Below, piece by piece: positions 55,832-64,000 of a stretch of 64,000 bases of DNA. Source of the DNA: Gordius sp. MW1 (Eukaryota; Nematomorpha; Gordioida; Gordea; Gordiidae); assembly GCA_964036665.1 (NCBI GenBank), contig OZ038531.1, positions 2,666,001-2,730,000 on the forward strand. The letters are read 5' to 3'. Made by a program: the position numbers and the translations under genes. The stretch's first letter is position 1, and each line of letters starts with the position of its first letter. The notes under the pieces are model-generated. The model ran no database searches. It had not been told where the DNA came from and worked only from the letters and a program-made list of their open reading frames with translations.

Positions 55832-56575
55832 TACTTCATAAGATCAATATAAATTTATCTTAGAGTTGTGAACATTATCCAGCCAGCCCATCTGAATTTT
55901 TTTTAAATATTATTGTCAACATATTTTGAAAAAAATATACCTATATAATGTTGCACAAATAAAGTTATTACCTTAACCGCAAATAAATCGACTGGTGCTC
56001 AAATATTTAATTATAATTTTATCTAGTTTAAAATGCCTTAAGTAAAATTAGTTTCTAATTAGGTTTCAAAAATCTTTAAGGGTTTCTATAAATCCTTAAA
56101 ATTTAAAATTTAGTGTTTAGTAATTATGACTTTATGCTATCATTCTCATTCTAATTACAACTACGTGTCAGTTTTTAGCGAAGTTATTATAAAGTAATAT
56201 CTAGGCATTTAAATTAAGGGGTTACGAAAGGTTGACAAACGGGTGCGCTGCTCTTAAAGGCACGAAATCAATAAATTCAAATTATCATTTTTAAATAGTG
56301 AGAATATCGAAAAAGTATTATGATCTCTTTCATTATCAATATACAAATCGTTAATGCAGTTTTGGTGCACTTATGTTTAAATATATACACCAGTGCGAAT
56401 AAAATAATAATTTTAGTAAGAGATAAATATAAACTGGAAATAGAATGAAGAAATATATAGACTTTATTGTTATATATGCTTATTATAATTTTATTCTCAA
56501 GTCCGAATTTTATTCAAGATATTGTAAAAAAACATAAAAAATGCTGCGTGGGACTTAAAAAATAAAAAATTCCTT
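55832..56575. other. AT-rich intergenic DNA
   Basis: No gene, RNA or organised repeat is visible. Confidence 0.4.
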
Positions 56576-56579
56576 AGTA

Positions 56580-57240
56580 TCTTCTTCTTTTTCAGTTATT
56601 TGGTCCCACATCCGTGGGGTTTGTTTTGACTAGTTTCTTCCATCTTGACCGGGTGAGTGCCATATCTTGACTAATCTTTTTTGTTTTCATTACTTTATCC
56701 ACTTGCCCTTTCCACGTGACACGAGGTCGTCCTCTTCCTCTCTTGCCCTGTACCTCCATGTCTAGGACTTTGATTTACATCATTCGTGTCCCTTCTTAGT
56801 ATATGCCCATACCACCTTAGCCGATTTTCGTTAATCATGTCCGTTATAGGTTGAATACCCATTTTTGTCATGAGAAAGTCATTCGTCATATGGTCGAGCT
56901 TAGTATACACCAAGCTCCACCGTATCATTCACATCTCTGTGGCTTGTAATAGCTTTCTTTCCGTGGTGTTTAATGCCCATGTTTCACTTCCATAAAGTAA
57001 CACCGGTCTTACAATGGATTTGTAAGCTTTGCTCATCCATATTGGCATTTTCTTGTCGCACATTACACCGGACATGCCATTTAAGCCATACTTTTTATAT
57101 GCGGGCATTGATTTCCGTTGCGCAACCTCCCTCTTGATGTGGCATCGAGCCGAGGTATGTAAAACCTCTCTACTTTTGGGTACTTTAGATGGTCTTCCGA
57201 CCTGACGCCAACCCTCCACTTTTTGCAAACGGACTTGGGA
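56580..57240 (-). pseudogene. RTE-like LINE, C-terminal fragment
   Basis: Minus-strand frames read GLNGMSGVMCDKKMPIWMSK, SIVRPVLLYGSETWALN, then in another frame LDHMTNDFLMTKMGIQPI and NRLRWYGHILRRD. This is the conserved end of reverse transcriptase plus C-terminal region of RTE-like LINEs (compare YGSETW and RLRWxGHxxRR). It is 5'-truncated, with at least one frame change. It may be the same family as the copy at 2690-4965. Confidence 0.8.
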
Positions 57241-58355
57241 CCATCGTAGGTAGTGTTAATTCCTTAATATCTTCTGCGGTTCTTTTTCTTCTGGACAATT
57301 GTTTTCCATCACTTACGGCTTCTTTGCCTATGCCATTTCCTCGATTCTCTTTGTATATCGGCTGTCATCATCTCGCCTTCTTGTTATTACAATTCCACAT
57401 CTGGCTAGTTTTAATCGTCCTCTTTGCCCGGAACTCCTCATTCACATATACAACATTTACATATTTGATTCAATTGAAAAAGATTCAATTTTAAGTATTT
57501 TGATATAAATTGGGATAGAGGGAAGTGGGTGTTTAGCATAGCTAGAGGCTTGCTTACAAAATAGAATTTTGTCGGTCCAAACCCGTCCCGTTTTTATGTT
57601 TCTATTTTTAATTTGTCTAAGACTGTTTCGAGTTTAAAATGTGCTATAACCCTTAACCTTATAGTTCGATCCCAACGAAGATTTTCAATCGCAAAATACA
57701 TTTTAAGTTTATTTAGTCATAAAAATATTATAAATTTGATTACTATCAATTGATAATTTTAAACAATGATATATCCGCAAGACATCCAATTAAACTTGTC
57801 ACAGTTTAATCCACTAAATATCTGTAACAAAATATAAAAAAACTTTAGAATTTGAATTAATAAATTCTCTACTTCCTTTATTTTTTAAATTTCTCATAGC
57901 TGCTGTTAGTGTGTTACAGGTATTTTTATTAAAATTTTAAGAATTAAATTGAATTTTTTTTATTATATAATAATTATAGACAGAGGAGGGAGTGGTTGAA
58001 ATTTATGAGCTATATTTAGTAAGGTGTACAAATATCGTATTAGTTTAATTTGGAATTTCAAAATATTAACACGAGTCTCAGATGGGCCTCATAAGCTTGA
58101 CCATGAGTTCGATTCTGGTCCGATTGGAACTCGAGAAAAAGCCATAACGGTTTATTATCATTCAAATTTTATGCAGATCATATTTACAATGATTTATTAT
58201 TTTTAAAGTTGACAAATAATAACCATCCCAAAAACAAGGGTATAAAATCTTGGCTGCTTAGTATATGCTGTTCACGTTTACTATTTAGGGATTACATCGG
58301 GTGTGAATTCAAAACTAAATTAAACAATTTCATTTAGCATTAAAAAAGATGATAT
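57241..58355. other. intergenic DNA
   Basis: The first 200 bp may be diverged LINE; nothing else is recognised. Confidence 0.35.
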
Positions 58356-58359
58356 ATTT

Positions 58360-58530
58360 CGCAGGAAAACAAAGGAGAGGAAGACCCAAGCTTACCTGGA
58401 TTCATAAAATACGGCACAATATGAAAGTCCACAAGATAAAGAAAGATCTATGTAAACATAGAAACACATGGAAATGAATGCTGAAAGGACTGACCACCAG
58501 CCTAGGTGACAAATCATAGAAAGAAGAAGT
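58360..58530 (+). pseudogene. LINE C-terminal fragment
   Basis: Plus-strand frame reading RRGRPKLTWIHKIRHNMKV...HRNTWKWMLKGL. This is the terminal GRPRxTWxDxIxxDM...DRxxWRxL block of RTE- or Jockey-like LINEs. About 55 codons with a stop near the end; upstream parts are absent. Confidence 0.65.
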
Positions 58531-59540
58531 TAGCATTACAAACTATTGCGTTTTATACACGAAAATTTTTTTAATCTATTTTTTTAGTGCATGGTATTAT
58601 TATATCTTTTTCTATTATAAAATAAATTTTTTATTGTTATACTCACCCAATTTAAGGCGCATGGGATCATTGTCTCTGATTGGTCTCTTTTGTAAAAGGG
58701 GGAGTAAAATTTTTAAATTCCATCTGATCGTTACGGCACCGACTTTTTAGTATGCTAATATTGATAACATGATTATATATTGGCTTATTGTAGTATTTTT
58801 TAATTATAATAAGCCATTCTACACATGTCCAGTATTTAAAAGACTTTATTTTATTTATTTTTAAGAAAATACACAATTTATTTTAAAAGTTAATCAATTT
58901 ATTCTAATATTTTATTCTTTACCATATATATACATGCTTATGGATCAATATATGAACCTAGAAAGTACTTTTAATATGTGTATTTAATTACATATCTATT
59001 TTTGGTATCCAATATTAAGATTTTAAATTTTATGCTTAAAGACTAAATTTATTTGCCTATATTTAATTTAATTACACATTTGTGTCTTGTGTTTTTTTAA
59101 TATAATTTACTAGTGTGTCAAAAACGATAATACTAATTTATTATTATATAATATAACTTAAAATTTGATTAAATATCTTCACCTTTTTATACCCTACAAA
59201 TATAAAATGACAATAACTTCAAATGATACCAAATTTATCATAAAAAATAAATTTATCATAAATAATCAAATCTATATTAAACATTTGAATATTCATATAT
59301 AAATATTTTACCATATGTCAATAATTATGAACATGTTGTGACACATCTGGTGTTTTTAATTGTCAAGTTTAAATCTGCTAGACTTGCTAAGAACCAATAG
59401 CCTCTGTCTTCCCCTCTTTTATAAGCTTCAATTTTATCCATTTAATTTAATAATTTTTATTGCTAGTCATTTATAAAGTATTTAAATAAAAATTTAATAA
59501 CAATTTTACTAAATCTATAACTACTTGTAATTGAAATGAT
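58531..59540. other. AT-rich DNA upstream of the LGN gene
   Basis: No coding exon is seen. It probably contains the promoter and 5' untranslated exon(s) of the gene that starts at 59561, but no site can be pinned down. Confidence 0.4.
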
Positions 59541-59560
59541 ATATTTATTTAGTGAACATT

Positions 59561-62500
59561 ATGCCAGAACCAATATCAAGTAATTCATCTATCAGTGATA
59601 CAGATGAAAATAGTGCCCGACCATTGAGAAAAAGACGATTAAGGTTAGCATTATTTTATACATTAATATTAGAAATATTTATACCTCCCTCCCCTCTTTT
59701 AACTAAAAAAAGTGAAATAAAAATATTAAATTTGATAAGAATGTTTGATACAAGGTTATATTTTAAAAACTTATATCATTCAAAGATATATATTAATGGC
59801 ATTTATATTCTGCCCCCCCCCCCCCTAAAATCATATTAAAATTAATTTTAAATACCAATATAATTAACCTAAAAATAGCATTTTGCTTCAACCTCAAAAT
59901 AAATTAATATGTAAAACAAGTAATGTAAAACTAGCAAAAAATATCATATATATTAAAAATTCTAAAATTGTATCTTTTACATATAATTAATTTATGCCAT
60001 CTTTAATTTACACTTTTTGAATAATGTGAAATTACCCATATATTTTTACATGTGTTATATGCTTTAAATTTTAGATGTTTTATTAAATTAATATAATTTA
60101 ATTTTATTAAATTAAAATTATGGAAATATTGCTGATTTAAAGTTTTGGAAAGGTTTTGAGATTTTTAATCATAGGTTTGGAAAGAAACTTCAAATCTATG
60201 AAGAACTTCTTTATATAATGTAAAAAGTTAATGCAAAGAAATTCTATTTTGCTTTAATCTTTTTGAGCACGTTTTAACAGCGAGTTTATGGTCCTTATCA
60301 AGTTATAAATGCATAGCGGGGGCAAAAAGTGTTTAATAATGAGTAAGGTAGGGGGGGAGGGCATCTGCCCCTTCCTGCCCCCTTCTCCCCCCCCCCCCCC
60401 CCGTTTCGAAATTTTCATTTTTTTTCATTTTTCACTATTTGTATTCTATTGTAGAAACCGTTTTACCCCGCCGGCAGCAACAGAAAATGGGTTGGGAGAT
60501 AGTAACGCTCAGCAAGCCTTGGAATTAGCAGAAATGGGAGAGAGACTATGCGCTTTGACACATTATCCACAAGTAAATCTCTGGCCAAAAGGCTTGCCAT
60601 TTATTCTTCTTTATCACGTATTAGGTCTAGAGCCCTGGATGGGCCGTCCGAAGCCGGGCCCGACTCGGGTTCGGCCTGATGGGTCAACCCGACCCGAGGC
60701 TCGAGCCTGGCCCGAGGCAAAAATTTGTGATAAATTTTTGTAAAACTTTCCACTAATTCCTTTGTTTAGTAGGCTATTTAGAGGAGACAAAATATTTTTA
60801 TGTTAAATGAAAGGTTCGCGGATGGGTATTCTGAATAAATCTTTTTTTTAACATAAACTTGTATTTCAAAAAAGTCGGGCTGGGCTCGGGCAAAATAAAA
60901 TAAAAAGTGTCGAGCTCGGGCCGAAGAAATTCCGATCTGCAGGGCCTTCTCTGTTTAATCCAGTTTGTAATAGAGTTTAAGTGTAAGTGTTGTAAAAACC
61001 GCTAGGTTTTGTTTGGCCCACCTTTGACCAAAGTTTGTTTGGTCTAATTTTCTTAGTCGACCTCCGGGCTTAGTCGAAATTCGAGAAACGGACTAGAGTC
61101 GGCCATTAGTCTTAGTTCCTTGTTTTTACAACACCATATTAAACGTAATATTTATGTTTGTACACACAGGCGATTGGCTTATTCGTGAAGGGGTTAGCCT
61201 TGCTAGGGCACACCTTAAGTCCGAACGACAATGGACTTCTAACGCCAAGGCCGGTCAGTGGTAGCATTACTGCCTTAGCTAGCGCCATGTTTAGTCAATT
61301 GGGCAACGCTTACTTCTACGCGCGAGACTATGACAACGCCCTGCTATGCCACCAGCGAGATCTGACCCTGACACGGTACCCCTCATACATTACCTGTATA
61401 TATTTATTTTTGGATTTTTTCCTTAAATTTTAGAATATTAACGTATAGTATGAGTAGAATAAACTTAAGTTTTCTTTTAAATTCATCAGAGTTTAGTCAA
61501 AGTTAAGGTTGAAAAGAGTAAATTGGGCCATTCCATGTTGAATCTTCAAGCCCCTCCCCCTTTAATTCCAAAGATTCTTTCAAATTTATTAAAATTAGGA
61601 CGGAAATTTCAAAAAATTATCATTTTGCCCCTCCCTAAATCATTATTGCCCCATTTTAATTCCAATGCTGGCTACGTCCACGAATGCACTGTATATTTTG
61701 ATTTTTTTCTTAAATTTTAAATATCAACATATAGTATGTCTAGAAACCTAAGTTTTCTTTTAAATTCATCAAAATTTCTGAAATTGATCTCGGGTCTCAA
61801 ATCAAACTCATGGTTGACAAAAGTTAATTAACTATTTTTTTATATGAAAAAGGCTTTTAAACCCTGTATTTAAACTTGGTTTTAGACGAACTTAAGTTTA
61901 AAAAGTTATTGGGACTTACATGGGCGTAGCCAGGAAAGGGCGGTTGCCCCCTCTAAATCCAAAAATTCTTTCAAATTTATAAAATTATGGTTAAACTTTT
62001 AAAAAATTATCATTTTGCCACTCCCTAAATTATTATTGCCCCCCCCCCTCTAATTCCAATGCTGGCTAGGCCCGTGGGGTCTTAGCTTTTTCACGGGATT
62101 CATCATATTTTGTGTAGGTTTAAATGGTTAGTGTTTTAGCGATGCGCAGGTACGTTTAAAGATTTTTAAAATTATCCAACTATTTTCATTTACATAATCA
62201 TAAAATAATTTATTATTGGGACTTGGGAGTGAATGCTCGTACATTTTAACATGGCGCCCAATTTACGTTTTGCGTCAAAAATTTTATGTTGTACAGAAAT
62301 GGCGACGACATCGCTGGAGAGGGTAAAGCGTGGGGCAATTTGGGTAACAGTTACAAGATGTTAAATCAATTCGACGAAGCGATACATTGTTGTCAAAAGC
62401 ACTACGAAATAGCCATTTCCCTCCACGATCGGGTAATTTCGCTTGATAGCGCACGAGAATGACATTTAATTTTGCGATTTTAACGTTAATTTTTAATGTT

Positions 62501-63197
62501 TACGGTCTTTTTAAATCAGACCTGACTTTTAAATAAATGTATATTTTACGCTTTATTGTAGTATAGAATTTTTTGTTGTAGCTTTTAAACGGGAAATCAT
62601 ATTTTTAGTGAACTTAAAGTCGTTATATGGAATAACGTTTAAGTAGAGTTGTAAAAACGGCTCGGTTTCGTTTGGTCGACCTTTGGCTTAACCAAGACTA
62701 ACGATCGACTCTAATCTGTTTTTCAAATTTCGACTAAGCCGGGAGGTCGACCAAGAAGACAAAAAATCGACCAAACAAAACCCAGCCGTTTTTACAACAA
62801 AACTACCTTCAAGATTCGATTCTTTTATCACACTATATATCAATCTCAGGTTTAAAAAGTCCACTTAAAATCTACTTTAAAAAACCCTTCATCTCAGCAA
62901 AGTTTGAATTTAGGTCCAAAACATTTTTTTGAAAATGTACAATTTTATTTCTTTACCCACGGGGGTTGTCAAATAGCTGAGCCAAAGTCGGGCCTTGTAC
63001 AATTTGGGTAATATGTATCACGGGAAGGCGAAATGGTTGGAAGGTGCTAAACGGTCTCAAAAGCAGCAATCAAACTCTCATTCGAATGGGACATCCCTCT
63101 CGTCAAGCTCTTCGACTACCGAACTATATGGCCACCCCGAATTTAAACGAGATCCTGCCATATGCACCGCCCTGCAAAAGGCTTTGGAATACTACGA
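59561..63197 (+). CDS. GPSM2: Pins/LGN (GPSM2-like) TPR scaffold, first five coding exons (partial)
   Basis: Exons 59561-59643, 60455-60572, 61170-61375, 62297-62432 and 62977-63197 join in frame with GT-AG junctions (intron phases 2, 0, 2, 0; the exit phase is 2) for 254 codons. The start ATG follows an in-frame TGA at 59537. The N-terminus is basic and disordered (PLRKRRLR). Tetratricopeptide repeats follow: ALELAEMGERLCALTHYPQA, FSQLGNAYFYARDYDNALLC, KAWGNLGNSYKMLNQFDEAI and RALYNLGNMYHGKAKW. These match the N-terminal repeats of GPSM2/LGN and Drosophila Pins, which bind NuMA/Mud and Inscuteable and, through C-terminal GoLoco motifs, G-alpha-i, to orient the spindle. The GoLoco part lies beyond the window. 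A Ser-rich insert (about 230-240) sits inside the last repeat seen. GPSM1 is the alternative orthologue. Confidence 0.93.
60629..60955. mobile_element. GC-rich hAT-type MITE in LGN intron 2
   Basis: The left end tagagccctggatgggccg and right end gatctgcagggccttct are diverged inverted repeats. Subterminal tracts are rich in CCCGA/TCGGG (pcgactcgggttcgg-like at the left, gggctgggctcgggc at the right). There is no clear target duplication. A related fragment lies at 63653-63775. Confidence 0.55.
60985..61133. mobile_element. GTTGTAAAAACGGCT-type miniature element in LGN intron 2
   Basis: The ends are gtgttgtaaaaaccgctagg and cttgtttttacaacacc, with GGTCTAA and TTAGTCGAAATTCGA inside. It ends about 37 bp before the splice acceptor of exon 3. 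Confidence 0.6.
61525..61690. mobile_element. GGCGTAGCC-type miniature element in LGN intron 3
   Basis: Contains caagcccctccccctttaat, attatcattttgcccctccc and ends atgctggctacgtccacg. The left TIR is diverged. Confidence 0.5.
61918..62075. mobile_element. GGGCGTAGCC-type miniature element in LGN intron 3
   Basis: The left end acatgggcgtagccagg and right end tgctggctaggcccgtg are inverted repeats. The flanks gggactta and gggtctta match at 7 of 8 positions, suggesting an 8-bp target duplication. A C run precedes the right end. Confidence 0.65.
62648..62802. mobile_element. GTTGTAAAAACGGCT-type miniature element in LGN intron 4
   Basis: The ends are agttgtaaaaacggctcgg and cagccgtttttacaac. 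The interior has GGTCGACCTTTGG near one end and aaatcgaccaaacaaaaccc near the other, so the inverted repeats extend about 35 bp. It lies 175 bp upstream of exon 5. Confidence 0.7.
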
Positions 63198-64000
63198 GTA
63201 ACACCGTGGTTATTTTTAACCACGTATAAGAACCAGTATTAAATAAATTAACTAAAGCTAAATCATTTTATATAAGGCATATGAGAAATTTGAGATATAA
63301 CCTTTTTAAAATAATCACGTTATAGCTAGCTAAGGTTTGAGGCTTTCGTAATCTTAAACTAAATACATATGCAGATGCAATCTTAAGTAAGTCTTCAGTA
63401 ATTGGGTCCTAATGTCGGCTCGACATTGGATTGACGTATAAGAAAAAAATGTCAATAATTTAACTTTAATCAATTTTGCGCTGCGCATACATGCTGCAAA
63501 AATCGGGGAAAACTTAATTTTTTAAAACTTATCAATCGTCTAAACTTAATTTAATGGCAAGTACAATTTAAAAAACCTTTTTGTGAATTACGATACGCAG
63601 TTAGAAGACAGTATGAAAATTTAATAATCATTATCAAGAGACACAACCCCTTAGGTAGAGCCAACTCGACTCGGACAAAAATTAAAAATATTTCAGGCCT
63701 TGGGCTCAGGTCGAGCCAAAATTTACAAAAGCATATCGAGCTCAGGCCGGGCTCGGGCAAACTGGAACTTGATTAAAATTTGATAAGCAAGCATACTTTT
63801 GATTGTAACATCGATGGGTAACGCCTATATACCTATATTAGGCTTTCTCAAGTCTTCCCCTGTCCTAGTTTACCCACTTTGATTAACAGACCAAAATTCA
63901 TATCTGTAAACTATAGACTAGTAGTAATGCAATAGACCGCCGACGAGCTGGTAATAATCATTAAATATGAGGCATATAAACAATAAACTCAACGCCGTTA
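63198..64000. other. LGN intron 5 (partial), with a short MITE fragment
   Basis: A donor, GTAACA, follows exon 5. No further exon can be found before the window ends, and 63653-63775 is a relative of the GC-rich MITE at 60629. Confidence 0.5.

Overview
This is AT-rich animal (metazoan) nuclear DNA. Spliced host genes with GT-AG introns make up a small part of it, and most of the rest is nested mobile elements. The recognisable host proteins (a Pins/LGN/GPSM scaffold and dynein light chain LC8) and the mix of Penelope-like, RTE-like, RLE-type LINE, Ty3/Gypsy, hAT and Helentron-like repeats suggest an invertebrate. I cannot fix the phylum from sequence alone.

Layout. 1-2.2 kb: weak LINE relic and two hAT miniature elements, one still encoding a BED finger. 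2.7-9.5 kb: an RTE-like LINE (minus) split in its endonuclease domain by a 4.2 kb Gypsy fossil with a 5-bp target duplication. 9.6-10 kb: two tRNA-like SINE copies. 12.8-13.1 kb: an intact, intronless LC8 gene (minus). 14.9-22 kb: hAT relics, a Helentron-like element and a local duplication that supplies empty sites for two hAT insertions. 22.4-25.2 kb: a decayed LINE with an RLE endonuclease (minus). 25.8-29.8 kb and 47.2-54.4 kb: two copies of one composite repeat carrying hammerhead-like ribozyme motifs. The second copy holds a Penelope-like element, which itself holds a 5'-truncated Gypsy fragment. 30.7-34 kb: Helentron-like minisatellites and GC-rich arrays. 34.2-36.7 kb: a hAT transposon with introns. 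41.2-43.8 kb (minus): a host gene for a secreted or anchored protein built of five cysteine-poor Ig-like domains. 44.4-46.6 kb: a second hAT element. 56.6-58.5 kb: LINE C-terminal pieces. 59.6-63.2 kb (plus): the first five coding exons of the Pins/LGN gene, running off the right edge.

The best candidates for something undescribed are the Ig-like gene, whose domain exons are all phase 1-1 but lack the canonical cysteine pair, and the hammerhead-bearing palindromic repeats. The host genes do not form an operon or an obvious shared pathway. LC8 and LGN both act with cytoplasmic dynein, but the sequence shows no link between them here.
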